In this document: piece by piece, positions 1 to 7,833 of the stretch | Numbering within the stretch: the first letter of the stretch is position 1 | Layout of the letters: each line of letters starts with the position of its first letter | NCBI GenBank assembly: GCA_029821875.1 | Contig: JALGXW010000012.1 | Location: 124,001-188,000 of the forward strand | Direction: 5' to 3' | Length of the DNA: 64,000 bases | Source of the DNA: Candidatus Hebobacterum abditum | GTDB lineage: Bacteria; Armatimonadota; Hebobacteria; Hebobacterales; Hebobacteraceae | Notes under the pieces: model-generated | What the model saw: only the letters and a program-made list of their open reading frames with translations | Told to the model about the DNA's origin: nothing | The model's database searches: none | Made by a program: the position numbers and the translations under genes

Positions 1-409
1 TGAGTTCGTCAAACGTCGTACGCTTCCGGATCGCCTCGGGCGCGAGCCCGTTCACGGCCTCCAGCTTCAGGAGGCTGCGGTAGCGCTCGCCGCTCTTTGG
101 TGGGCGGACCGCTCCGACGACCGTGTCGCCGGTCTTCAAAGCGAACCGCTTCACTTGAGACTGCGAAACGTAGATGTCCTGCTGGCTTGGCAGGAAGTTG
201 CGCACGCGAAGGAAGCCATACCCCTCCGGCAGAACCTCGAGTACCCCCTGGGTCCACATGAGGCCGTTCTGCTCGGCCTGTGCCTGCATGATCTGCAGAA
301 GAAGATCGCGCTTGTGCAGCTTCTCGTAGTCGTCGAGGGAGAGCTCTTTCGCGATCTCGTGGAGGTCGTCCAGCGACTTCTCTTCGAGCTTCGTCAGTTC
401 CAGAACCAT
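1..409 (-). CDS. rho: Transcription termination factor Rho, N-terminal part (cut by window edge)
   Basis: Rho is the hexameric RNA-dependent ATPase that terminates transcription. Only the first 136 residues are in the window. They show a Rho N-terminal helix bundle (about 1-45, with LTKLEEKSLDDLHEIAKEL) followed by the cold-shock-type RNA-binding fold (about 55-125), including GVLEVLPEGYGFLR, a QDIYVSQSQVKRF strand and the family sequence LLKLEAVNG. The ATPase domain lies beyond base 1. The ATG at 409-407 is chosen because the family start aligns there and a GGGGGA element lies about 8 nt upstream. It follows hpt in the same direction but has its own promoter (655-683) and a leader of about 240 nt, so it is probably a separately controlled unit. 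Identification is secure. Confidence 0.93.
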   Translation of the reverse strand, partial: MVLELTKLEEKSLDDLHEIAKELSLDDYEKLHKRDLLLQIMQAQAEQNGLMWTQGVLEVLPEGYGFLRVRNFLPSQQDIYVSQSQVKRFALKTGDTVVGAVRPPKSGERYRSLLKLEAVNGLAPEAIRKRTTFDEL

Positions 410-533
410 TTCCTCATTCCCCCTACGCGGCGCGGAAGCTGTGGCGGGTCATCCGAGGACCGGAGCATCTCTCGTTGCCGGGCTGCCCGTTCGGCGTTCG
501 GCAGCTTCGCGCTACGGCAGTGGGATAGCTACC

Positions 534-566
534 TTACATCTGGAGAATGCCGGGATGTAATTCTCC
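534..566 (-). promoter_or_regulatory. Interlocked inverted repeats in the rho leader (pseudoknot or switch candidate)
   Basis: Two perfect 7-bp complementary pairs interleave in the untranslated leader of rho: 534-540 (TTACATC) pairs with 554-560 (GATGTAA), and 542-548 (GGAGAAT) pairs with 560-566 (ATTCTCC). The order A-B-A'-B' means the RNA can form either hairpin, or both as a pseudoknot with very short connecting loops. rho of other bacteria is autoregulated through its leader; that this element does so here is inference. Confidence 0.45.
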
Positions 567-654
567 GCGTGCCGGTTCCAGCCAGCTTCTGTGCGGGGTC
601 AGACTTTGGAGTCGGGACACGGGTGCCCAGAGCAGGGCATTGAACACCAAGCGC

Positions 655-683
655 ATTATACCACAATCCCCAAGCCATGTACA
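655..683 (-). promoter_or_regulatory. Extended -10 promoter for rho
   Basis: On the minus strand the -10 box TATAAT (660-655) is preceded by TGG, giving an extended -10 (TGnTATAAT). A weak -35-like TGTACA sits 17 nt further upstream (678-683). Transcription would start near 648. The same TGTGGTATA core recurs in three other promoters of the window. Confidence 0.65.
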
Positions 684-707
684 CAGGCGAAGAGGCATTT
701 TTGCGGG

Positions 708-1277
708 CTATTCCTCGAGTTCATCGGGCGGCGTGCCGCGACCGGCGTAGATCTCCGGCTTCAAGATGCCGATCAGCGGCAGGTTGCGGTAGCCCTGGGC
801 GAAGTCGAGGCCGTAGCCAACCACGAAGGCATCCGGCACCTGGAAGCCAAGGTAATCGGCCTTTGCCTCGATGCGGCGCCTACTTGGCTTGTCCAGCAGA
901 GCAACGACCTTGACGCTCGCCGGCTTCCGTGCCCGTATGGTATCCAGCAAGTAGTGGAGTGTGAGCCCGGTGTCTATGATGTCCTCGACGATGAGAACAT
1001 GTCTGCTCTCCACATTGGTTTCCAGGTCCTTCATGATGCGGAACACGCCGCTCGATGATGTGTCCTTGCCGTAGCTGGACCAGGCGACGAAGTCGACGGT
1101 GCAGTCGAGGTCGAGCCGCCTCATCAGGTCAGCAAGGAAGACGAACGCACCGTTCAGCACGCCGACGAGCACCGGGTGCTTGTCCCGGTAGTCGCGTGAG
1201 ATCTGAGCCGCCAACTCGTCGACCTTCTCCTGGATCTGCTCCTCGCTGATGAGCACTTCCTTGATGTCGGACATCAT
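708..1277 (-). CDS. hpt: Hypoxanthine phosphoribosyltransferase
   Basis: This enzyme salvages hypoxanthine (often also guanine) with PRPP to IMP or GMP. The 189-residue type I phosphoribosyltransferase has the VGVLNGAFVFLADLMR segment (about 38-53), the PRPP-binding loop VEDIIDTG (97-104), and the LLDKPSRR and PDAFVVGYGLDF segments typical of Hpt. The ORF is open further upstream, but the ATG at 1277 (or the next codon, 1274) has a GAGG element about 9 nt away, so it is preferred over the ATGs inside the end of guaA. The gap to guaA is 11 nt, so it should be cotranscribed with guaB3 and guaA. The three genes together make and salvage guanine nucleotides. Last gene before the independent rho promoter. 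Confidence 0.93.
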   Translation of the reverse strand: MMSDIKEVLISEEQIQEKVDELAAQISRDYRDKHPVLVGVLNGAFVFLADLMRRLDLDCTVDFVAWSSYGKDTSSSGVFRIMKDLETNVESRHVLIVEDIIDTGLTLHYLLDTIRARKPASVKVVALLDKPSRRRIEAKADYLGFQVPDAFVVGYGLDFAQGYRNLPLIGILKPEIYAGRGTPPDELEE

Positions 1278-1288
1278 GGCAGAGCACC

Positions 1289-2839
1289 TCATTCCCATTC
1301 AATCGTCGCGGGTGGCTTGGAGCTTATGTCGTAGACGACGCGGTTGATCCCTGGGACCTCGTTGATGATGCGCGTGCTGATGCGCGACAGCACTTCGTAG
1401 GGAAGCTGCGCCCAGTCCGCCGTCATTGCGTCGTCGCCCGTGACAGCACGCAAGACCATCGTGCTTGCGTACGTGCGCTGATCCCCCATGACTCCCACGC
1501 TCTTTATGGGCGCGAGCACGCCGAAGCACTGGAAGAGACGGCGATACAGACCTGCCGCCATGATCTCGTCGATGACTATCGCGTCGGCCTCGCGCAGGGT
1601 GTCGAGTCTCTCCGGCGTTATCTCGCCTATCACCCGGATGGCGAGGCCGGGGCCGGGGAAGGGATGGCGCCACACGATCTCGTCTGGCAGCTCCAGCTCC
1701 TCCCCCACCGCCCTCACTTCGTCCTTGAACAGGTAACGGAGGGGCTCGACAAGCTCCAGCTTCAGCGTCTCGGGCAGGCCGCCGACATTGTGATGGGTCT
1801 TGATGCGCGCCGCCTGTCGGGTCCCACTCTCGATGACGTCGGGGTAGAGAGTCCCCTGGGCGAGGAACTGCACGTCGCCGAGCTTCCTCGCCTCCTCCTC
1901 CAGAACGTTGGCGTACTCATCCCCAATGATGCGGCGCTTCTCTTCCGGGTCAACCACATCGCTGAGCCGTGTCAGGAAGCGGTCCTGCGCCTGAACATGG
2001 ACTAGGTTCACGCGGAAGTTCTCCCCGAACGTCCGCACGACTTGATCGGCCTCGTTCTTCCGCAGGAAGCCGTGATCCATGAAGATGCACGTCAGTTGCT
2101 CGCCGACGGCCCGATGGACGAGCCCCGCCGTCACCGCGGAGTCAACGCCGCCGCTCAGAGCACAGACGACCTTCCCCTGCTCGACCTGATTCTGGATTGC
2201 CTGTACCGACGTAGTCACAACTGATTCCGCCGTCCAGGTCTCGCGGCACCCACACTGCTTGTAGAGGAAGTTGCGGAAGACTTCCACGCCCCATGGCGTA
2301 TGCACTACTTCAGGATGGAACTGGACGCCGAGCAGCCGACGCCCGCGATCCGACATCGCGGCAAGCGCGCTCGGAGTGCGAGCGGTCTCGACAAACCCCG
2401 GCGGCACCCGATCGACGCGATCCCCGTGGCTCATCCACCCGATCAAACGCGGGTTCAGCCCCTCGAAAAGGTCGTCGTGATCCAGCACTGACAGCTCGGT
2501 CTTGCCGTACTCTCGCTGCTCGCCACCCCGTACCTCTCCGCCGAGGACCTTTGCCATCAGCTGCATGCCGTAGCAGATGCCGAGGATCGGGATCCCTGCG
2601 TCGAACAGGGCCGGGTCACAGAGAGGGGCGCCGTCTTCGTACACGCTGCTCGGCCCGCCAGAGAACACGATGCCCTTCGGCCGCCTCGCGAGTATCTGCT
2701 CAGTTGGCGTATCGTGTGGCACGATCTCGCAGTAGACGTGGCACTCGCGCACCCGCCGGGCGATGAGCTGCCCGTACTGGGCGCCGAAGTCCAGGACCAG
2801 AACGAGGTCCTCTGGGTTCGCAGCGTGCTGTTGGGTCAT
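1289..2839 (-). CDS. guaA: GMP synthase (glutamine-hydrolysing)
   Basis: This enzyme converts XMP to GMP using ATP and glutamine. The 516 residues hold all three family domains. The class I glutamine amidotransferase has Cys89 in GICYGMQ and His175/Glu177 in VQFHPEV. The ATP pyrophosphatase domain has the SGGVDS P-loop at 229-234. The C-terminal dimerisation domain contains [11 protein letters not shown] and ends in PPATIEWE, the usual GuaA terminus. Length is normal. It starts 17 nt after guaB3 stops and ends 11 nt before hpt, so it is the middle gene of a guanine nucleotide operon driven by the promoter at 4257-4285. Confidence 0.96.
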   Translation of the reverse strand: MTQQHAANPEDLVLVLDFGAQYGQLIARRVRECHVYCEIVPHDTPTEQILARRPKGIVFSGGPSSVYEDGAPLCDPALFDAGIPILGICYGMQLMAKVLGGEVRGGEQREYGKTELSVLDHDDLFEGLNPRLIGWMSHGDRVDRVPPGFVETARTPSALAAMSDRGRRLLGVQFHPEVVHTPWGVEVFRNFLYKQCGCRETWTAESVVTTSVQAIQNQVEQGKVVCALSGGVDSAVTAGLVHRAVGEQLTCIFMDHGFLRKNEADQVVRTFGENFRVNLVHVQAQDRFLTRLSDVVDPEEKRRIIGDEYANVLEEEARKLGDVQFLAQGTLYPDVIESGTRQAARIKTHHNVGGLPETLKLELVEPLRYLFKDEVRAVGEELELPDEIVWRHPFPGPGLAIRVIGEITPERLDTLREADAIVIDEIMAAGLYRRLFQCFGVLAPIKSVGVMGDQRTYASTMVLRAVTGDDAMTADWAQLPYEVLSRISTRIINEVPGINRVVYDISSKPPATIEWE

Positions 2840-2856
2840 ATGCCTGGGAGCGGCTC

Positions 2857-4014
2857 CTATTGCGTGCCTCCGACGCCCTGCGCCCGCTGCACGGCCTTCC
2901 CTTCGGTCGGCAGAGCGGGAGCGACCACGATCTCTGTCTTCTGCATCTCCAGGAGCGTTCTCGCTCCACAGGAGGCCATCGACAGGCGCAGCGCGCCGAA
3001 CAGGTTCATGGTTCCGTCATCTCGCTTCGCCGGCCCCAGCAGTATCTGTTTCATCGGGCCGGCAACACCGACACGTATCCTCGTTCCCCGGGGGAGATCG
3101 GCCGAGGAGGTGGACATTCCCCAGTGATGACCTCGGCCGGGCGCCTCCTCAGCCGCGGCCAGCGGCGATCCGATCATCACGGCGTCGGCTCCGGCCGCGA
3201 CAGCCTTCGCTATGTCGCCGCCCACGCGCATCCCGCCGTTCAGTATGATCGGCACACGTTCCCCCGTCTCCTGGAAATGGTCGTCCCGCGCGGCGGCGCA
3301 GTCAGCAGCCGCCGTGACCTGAGGGACCCCAATCCCCAGCACCCGCCGCGTCGTGCAAGCGGCGCCAGGGCCCACTCCGACCAGGACAGCGTCTGCCCCG
3401 GCCTGCATCAACTCTAGCGCGGCCTGATAGCTGACGCAGTTGCCGACGAAGACCGGCGCCTGAACCATGTCGGCCAGACGACGCAGGTCGGGGGATTCGT
3501 AGCGCGACGAGATGTGTTGAGCAGTGGTCACCGTCGCTTCCACGACGAGCGCGTCTAGCTTGCCCGATCCAATCACCTCGGCGACATGCTCTGCGGTCAT
3601 CGGGGTGGGCGAAACGGCGACCTTCGCTCCTCTGTCGCGGAGCTCCTCCACACGCCGGACGATGAGTTCGTCCTTGATCGGCTCGCGATAGGCCTCTTGG
3701 CTAACGGTGACGGCATCCTCTATCGGCGCCGAGATGATGCGGTCGAGGACTGGAGCAGGATCGCTGTACCGGCACTGCAGCCCCTCCAGGTGGAGGACTC
3801 CCAGCCCCCCGAGCTCACTGAGTACGGCGGCTGAGTTCACATCCACGACTGCGTCCATGGCCGACGCCAAGACTGGCAGCTCAAGGTGGATACCGGCCAA
3901 ATCACAACTGAGGTCTACCAGCTCGGGGTCGAGAGTAAGAGCCCCAGGTACGAGAGCGACATCGTCAAAGCCATACGTCTGCCGAGCTGTTCGGCCGCGG
4001 CCAATCTCCACCAC
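2857..4014 (-). CDS. guaB3: GuaB3-type IMP dehydrogenase-related protein
   Basis: A (beta/alpha)8 protein of the IMP dehydrogenase superfamily lacking CBS domains. The start is placed at GTG 4014 because the family begins [17 protein letters not shown] there and an AGGAGG lies 11 nt upstream; the longer open frame (to 4185) is unlike any IMPDH. Visible features are [11 protein letters not shown] (48-58) and the catalytic-loop motif GPGAACTTR with Cys220, followed by [15 protein letters not shown] and the phosphate-site [14 protein letters not shown]. The role would be IMP to XMP using NAD, upstream of GuaA in the same operon. GuaB3 proteins were long considered paralogues of uncertain activity. 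No classical GuaB is in the window, and the position directly before guaA argues it supplies XMP (inference). Confidence 0.87.
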   Translation of the reverse strand: MVEIGRGRTARQTYGFDDVALVPGALTLDPELVDLSCDLAGIHLELPVLASAMDAVVDVNSAAVLSELGGLGVLHLEGLQCRYSDPAPVLDRIISAPIEDAVTVSQEAYREPIKDELIVRRVEELRDRGAKVAVSPTPMTAEHVAEVIGSGKLDALVVEATVTTAQHISSRYESPDLRRLADMVQAPVFVGNCVSYQAALELMQAGADAVLVGVGPGAACTTRRVLGIGVPQVTAAADCAAARDDHFQETGERVPIILNGGMRVGGDIAKAVAAGADAVMIGSPLAAAEEAPGRGHHWGMSTSSADLPRGTRIRVGVAGPMKQILLGPAKRDDGTMNLFGALRLSMASCGARTLLEMQKTEIVVAPALPTEGKAVQRAQGVGGTQ

Positions 4015-4062
4015 TCGCTCCGTCTCCTCCTGCCTGGGTGGCGGCCCCTGGGATCGGATAGA

Positions 4063-4165
4063 CAAGCGTGCAGCCTCCGTAGGTTCGACCCCGACCCCCG
4101 CACGCTTGACCGGGAAAGACCACGGCTGTCGTCTGACAGCACCGAGGATTCCCCGTCGGCGGGGA
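4063..4165 (-). promoter_or_regulatory. Structured 5' leader of the guaB3-guaA-hpt operon
   Basis: Between the promoter and guaB3 the transcript has a leader of roughly 235 nt with three perfect stems: 4150-4155/4160-4165 (6 bp, 4-nt loop), 4125-4130/4135-4140 (6 bp, 4-nt loop) and 4063-4071/4100-4108 (CAAGCGTGC with GCACGCTTG, 9 bp, 28-nt loop). The last lies about 30 nt before the ribosome binding site. I do not recognise it as a purine, ZTP, PRPP, ppGpp or guanidine riboswitch. Confidence 0.45.
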
Positions 4166-4256
4166 GCCGGGGCGCGGCACGTCAAGCGCGATCGGCACGC
4201 CGCACGGCTGCAGCGCGTGCCCTAGTCCTGGGCCGCCTCTCCCAGATAATTGGGGA

Positions 4257-4285
4257 ATTGTAGCAGCATCGATATCCGTTGTCAA
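4257..4285 (-). promoter_or_regulatory. Consensus sigma-70-type promoter of guaB3-guaA-hpt
   Basis: On the minus strand TTGACA (4285-4280), a 17-nt spacer and TACAAT (4262-4257, preceded by TGC) form a near-perfect promoter. Start of transcription would be near 4250, giving a long leader before guaB3. This is one of the clearest promoters in the window. Confidence 0.8.
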
Positions 4286-4447
4286 ACACGAACCGACGGG
4301 GGCCGTGTGTCAGATGGCATGCGGAGAGGGTGTGAACTCCCCCGGAGTGACGAGCGATGCGTCGCTCCAAGGCACGGCCTCCGGGTATGTTCGGCTGTTG
4401 TGTTGTCAACGGACTGGGTATATCATTGGCCGCGAGTGTGTCACACC

Positions 4448-4915
4448 ATGACGAGGCCCCCGGCCCGACGGCAGAGCCTCCGACAGCCGAACGAGGACAA
4501 CCCCTGCGATGGGTGCCACGAGTGCGGCCTTCGCTGCATGGCCGGCATCCAGATGACGCAGCAGGAGTTCGGGCAGATCGTTAAGTGTCTGCAGAGCCAA
4601 GATGCGAAACAGATCCGGCGTGTCCTCGATCAGGACAAGCGCGTGGTGTGGTTCGAGGACATCGAGACCGAGCAGTGCCTCTTCTACGACGTGACGAAGC
4701 GCCGCTGCATTGTGTATCCTGCACGGCCCCTCATTTGCCGGCTCTTCGGACGCGTGGAGTGGCTTCCGTGCCCCGTGGAGAGGCCGGTGCCGATGCTGAG
4801 CGATGGCCTCGGCGTCATTCAGGCCTACGCTACGGAGAAGCGCGCTACCTTCGCCGAGTGGTGCGCCGAGGAAGGGCTCTTCGATCTCGGCCAGCTAGCT
4901 ACAGAGGAGACATAG
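4448..4915 (+). CDS. YkgJ-family cysteine-cluster protein (Zn/Fe-binding)
   Basis: A small protein (155 residues from ATG 4448) of the YkgJ/UPF0153 type, whose cysteines are thought to chelate zinc or iron. Cysteines lie at 20, 23, 26 and 30 (CDGCHECGLRC), with further ones at 77, 87 and 97 (CLFYD, RRCIVY, PLICRLFG) and 108, matching the family pattern in which CxxC is followed by a spaced C...C...CR. The open frame continues upstream to 4250 but that part has no family likeness. There is no clear ribosome binding site, and a GTG at 4436 is also possible. A weak -10 (TATCAT, 4421-4426) would give a very short leader. It is convergent with, and overlaps by 17 nt, the CvpA fusion gene. Exact role unknown. 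Confidence 0.75.
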   Translation: MTRPPARRQSLRQPNEDNPCDGCHECGLRCMAGIQMTQQEFGQIVKCLQSQDAKQIRRVLDQDKRVVWFEDIETEQCLFYDVTKRRCIVYPARPLICRLFGRVEWLPCPVERPVPMLSDGLGVIQAYATEKRATFAEWCAEEGLFDLGQLATEET

Positions 4916-5768
4916 CCACCGCCTGCTCGGGCTGCCGGAACTCCTTTTTGCAGACCGGACAGGGACCCTGGGGAACTGTCCACCATCCGTTCGTCCATAC
5001 GCCACAGTCGAACTGTATCCCCTCCCGCGCCAAAGTTGTCGGACACGCGCTATAGATCTTGTGGAAGCCCTGGAATGTCTGACAGCCGTCGCTGGTCCGG
5101 CCGCACTCAGGGCACCTGAACCTGGGCGACATGAGGGTGCCGCGGGAGAACTGGTAGCCCTCGAAGTTGACACTGTCCCTGCAGTTGATGCAAGTCGCGC
5201 CGTCCAGGCGAGTGAAGTTGATCCTGAGGAACTGCCTTCCCCGGCTGACCCCGCTGAGCTCATCCCGGTAGTCGGCCGGAAGGTTCACGAGCTTCGGGAG
5301 GGGGACCCCGACCGATTCCAGGTTCTCGTGGAGCCGCGGCACAAGGGCCGTAATCCCTGCCGCCAGACGGGAGCGTCCTATCGGCTCAGCGGCGCCCGGA
5401 AGCAGCGCCGAGGCCATCACCAGAATTGCAGCCAAGAAGATGCCGAAGGCCGCTCCGAATCCAGCGCCTCCGGCCCTGCTCGCGCGCTTGCCAACCTCGA
5501 AGCGGGAGGATAGAAACGAGAATCCCCAGCTGGCCGCGACCACCGTCAACACAGAGATGAGCACGAAGCCCAAAGCGTTCGCGGACACCTCGGAAGCTCC
5601 CGTGAGCCGCCTCAGCAGTGCCGCGCCAACCGGGTAGCTCACCGAGCCAAGGACGAGACCGAGTAGCAATGAGATTATGTCGCCGGCTGAGCTGATGAGG
5701 CCGCGACGGGCCCCCGATATCGCGCTCGCGCCAACGACGACGAGAATCAGGAAGTCAACTTGGTTCAT
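4899..5768 (-). CDS. CvpA-like membrane domain fused to a multi-cysteine zinc-ribbon tail
   Basis: Residues 1-165 look like the CvpA (colicin V production) family: a short N-terminal hydrophobic helix, the SGARRGLISS turn at 18-27, and hydrophobic segments at about 31-52, 65-88 and 101-125. Residues 185-289 are a separate soluble region with cysteines at 193/196, 219/222, 229, 242, 255 and 270/273, including CINC, CPEC and CPVC, suggesting two or three zinc ribbons. CvpA proteins are usually about 160-190 residues, so the zinc-ribbon tail is an addition. CvpA relatives are linked to envelope integrity in other bacteria. The tail might bind nucleic acid or protein on the cytoplasmic side; that is a guess. 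It lies 27 nt downstream of the isoaspartate methyltransferase gene and may be cotranscribed. Confidence 0.75.
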   Translation of the reverse strand: MNQVDFLILVVVGASAISGARRGLISSAGDIISLLLGLVLGSVSYPVGAALLRRLTGASEVSANALGFVLISVLTVVAASWGFSFLSSRFEVGKRASRAGGAGFGAAFGIFLAAILVMASALLPGAAEPIGRSRLAAGITALVPRLHENLESVGVPLPKLVNLPADYRDELSGVSRGRQFLRINFTRLDGATCINCRDSVNFEGYQFSRGTLMSPRFRCPECGRTSDGCQTFQGFHKIYSACPTTLAREGIQFDCGVWTNGWWTVPQGPCPVCKKEFRQPEQAVAMSPL

Positions 5769-5795
5769 CCGATCGGCTTGGCCCCGTGCTGGACG

Positions 5796-6512
5796 CTACG
5801 GGAGCGGTGGCTGGCAGGCCATCATGTCTACGCGAATCGGCATGATCACCTCAGAGCGCAGACGGTCGCCGCTCTTCCGCAGACAGGTAAGAGTCTGCTC
5901 TGGTCCTCTGCCCACCGGTATCACCAGGCGTCCCCCGTCCCGGAGCTGTTCGACGAGGTCCTCGGGAACGGCGTCCGCTGCGCACAACACGAGGATGGCA
6001 TCGAACGGCGCATGCTGCTCCCATCCAGAGCAGCCTTTGTCATTTCGCCACACGACCGAGGAATAGCCGAGGGCCCGAAGCCGCCTCTCGGTAATGCGGA
6101 GAACGTCACGCCTTACGTCGACAGCATACACTTTCGGAGTGATTTCACAAAGCACGGCCGTGCAGTACCCGCACCCGGCGCCGACCTGAAGTATCTTGCT
6201 GCCCGGCCTCGGGTCCAGCATCTCTATGGCTCGGGCCACTACTTGGGGCCGGTAGAGAGCTTGCTCCTTGCCTACGGGAATGTCGATCTCTTCATAGGCA
6301 CGTGCCTGGTCATCTCGCGAGGCAAACAGGTGGCGCTCCACCTTCCGCATCGCCTCCAAGACGTGCTGGTTGCTGATCCCGTTCCTACGGAGCCTCGCCA
6401 CCATCTCAGCGCGTTCTGTGGCGTAGTCCGACGCGGCATGCGCCCCGCCGAACTGGCAGACACCTGCGGCAATCGCTAGAACGACAGGCCAGAGCCCTTT
6501 GCCAGACGCCAA
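5796..6512 (-). CDS. pcm: Exported protein-L-isoaspartate O-methyltransferase-like protein
   Basis: Class I SAM-dependent methyltransferase of the PCMT family, which repairs isoaspartyl residues in aged proteins. Typical segments are RNGISNQHVLEAMRKVERHLF (45-65), IDIPVG..QALYRPQVVARAIEML (77-99), the SAM loop VGAGCGYCTAV (110-120) and the acidic SAM ribose ligand region VYAVDV (128-133). An N-terminal signal peptide is evident, with a charged start, a hydrophobic core and the cleavage-like AHA-A near residue 26, so the enzyme is predicted to be periplasmic. The TTG start at 6512 is chosen because GGGAG lies 9 nt upstream and it gives the complete signal peptide. Some bacterial PCMs do carry signal sequences. 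Substitutions in the SAM loop (Cys114, Cys117) are unusual. Confidence 0.85.
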   Translation of the reverse strand: MASGKGLWPVVLAIAAGVCQFGGAHAASDYATERAEMVARLRRNGISNQHVLEAMRKVERHLFASRDDQARAYEEIDIPVGKEQALYRPQVVARAIEMLDPRPGSKILQVGAGCGYCTAVLCEITPKVYAVDVRRDVLRITERRLRALGYSSVVWRNDKGCSGWEQHAPFDAILVLCAADAVPEDLVEQLRDGGRLVIPVGRGPEQTLTCLRKSGDRLRSEVIMPIRVDMMACQPPLP

Positions 6513-6551
6513 CTGCGTTCGCTCCCTTGTGAGGCGTTCCCCAGTGACCTG

Positions 6552-6579
6552 TTACCCAGCCAAACTGCCCCGGTACACT
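6552..6579 (+). promoter_or_regulatory. Possible promoter for the flavoprotein gene
   Basis: TTACCC (6552-6557) and TACACT (6574-6579) are separated by 16 nt, in the divergent gap between the pcm-like gene and the flavoprotein gene. The match is moderate, and the start codon follows about 100 nt later. Confidence 0.35.
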
Positions 6580-6687
6580 TTCGCACGCATGGCGGACTCT
6601 CCTGCCCCCCTCAGAAGGAGGAAGCGGGACTGGCGAGAATCACACCTCAGACGGGGCCGTGGGGGCCCCAGCGCGGAGGGCTGGAGT

Positions 6688-7692
6688 ATGGCGGACTTGG
6701 TAGTGGTGGGGGGAGGCGCAGCGGCCACGCAGGCGGCCGAGACGCTGCGCAAGCTTAGCACGGACAGCGCGATCACTCTCGTCGCCGAGGAAGAACGGCC
6801 GTTCTACATGCGACCTCTCCTTGCCGATTTCGTCGCAGGTCGCATCGCCAGCGACCGTCTGTGGCGTGGCTTCGAATCCACGGCTCAGGCGAACGGCATC
6901 GGACTCCTCACCGGCCGGACAGCCGTTGGCATCGACCGCGCTGGCAAGACGCTCCTGCTGGATGACAGTACCAGGCTCCCATACGGCAAGCTCCTCCTTG
7001 CTACGGGCGTCAAGCCGCGTCTGCCGAAGATATCGGGAATCGACCTCGACCGGGTGACGCCATTCAGCTCCCACGCCGACGCCGTGCAGCTCGCCGGCTG
7101 GATCGGTGAGGCGAGGACGGCAGTCGTCGTCGGCAGAGGCCTTCAGGGGGTGGAGCTCACGCGCGCCCTCAGTCTGAGTGGGCTGTCGGTCACAATGCTC
7201 GTGCCGGACGAAAGCCCCTGGTTCCCACAGCTCTTCCACCTCAAAGGGGAGCTTGTGGAGCGCGCGCTTGAGCAGCATGGTGTGCGGGTGATCGCGCTCG
7301 ACAGGCCGGCCGAGCTCGTCGGCAAGGAGGGTCGAGTCGTGGCTGTGAAGACCCACGAGGGGCGTGAGCTGCCGGCTGACATCGTCGGCTTTGCCATAGA
7401 CCAGCAGGCCAGCGTAGACTTCCTGGTCGGCTCCGGAATCTCGCTCGCCGATGGTGTGGTGGTGAACCGCCGACTTCAGAGCACTGACGAAAACGTCTTC
7501 GCAGCCGGCGACGTTGCACAACTGGAGGACGACGGGAAGCGGCGCCCGATCGGCTATGGGTGGCTGCGGGCCACACAGCAGGGGGAAGCCGCCGGCCGGA
7601 ACATGGCGGGAGAGGAAGTGACGGTAGAGGTCGGCGACGAATCAGAGGCGCAGTCCCTCTATGGCATGAGCCTGCTGGCGCGCTGGGGCTAA
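6688..7692 (+). CDS. FAD-dependent pyridine nucleotide-disulphide oxidoreductase family protein
   Basis: A 334-residue two-dinucleotide-domain flavoprotein of the NAD(P)H-nitrite reductase / rubredoxin reductase type. It has the FAD site DLVVVGGGAAATQAAETL at the N-terminus, the second nucleotide motif VVVGRGLQGVELTRAL (around 150), and the FAD-binding VFAAGDVAQ near 270. There is no CxxC redox pair and no C-terminal dimerisation domain, so it resembles small NADH-dependent reductases feeding rubredoxin or ferredoxin-like partners. The ATG at 6688 has GGAG upstream; the open frame before it (from 6499) shows no homology. It precedes nfnA-nfnB on the same strand, about 140 nt apart, suggesting a redox cluster. 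Substrate unknown. Confidence 0.8.
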   Translation: MADLVVVGGGAAATQAAETLRKLSTDSAITLVAEEERPFYMRPLLADFVAGRIASDRLWRGFESTAQANGIGLLTGRTAVGIDRAGKTLLLDDSTRLPYGKLLLATGVKPRLPKISGIDLDRVTPFSSHADAVQLAGWIGEARTAVVVGRGLQGVELTRALSLSGLSVTMLVPDESPWFPQLFHLKGELVERALEQHGVRVIALDRPAELVGKEGRVVAVKTHEGRELPADIVGFAIDQQASVDFLVGSGISLADGVVVNRRLQSTDENVFAAGDVAQLEDDGKRRPIGYGWLRATQQGEAAGRNMAGEEVTVEVGDESEAQSLYGMSLLARWG

Positions 7693-7833
7693 ACCCTCTG
7701 GAGGTCGGCTCGGCGCAACCCGAGGAGCGCGAGTCCGCAACGGCCGGAAGATGTCCCCGCCCCCCGTTGCGCTCTCGAGCTGACTCGTGACGCTGCGTGC
7801 CCCGAGCAGGCCGTAATCGCAAGGAGGATTGGG

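Noticed and set aside
4078-4098. tRNA T-arm-like GGTTCGACC
   Set aside because: Flanking bases do not form T-stem or acceptor stem; it lies in the loop of the guaB3 leader hairpin.
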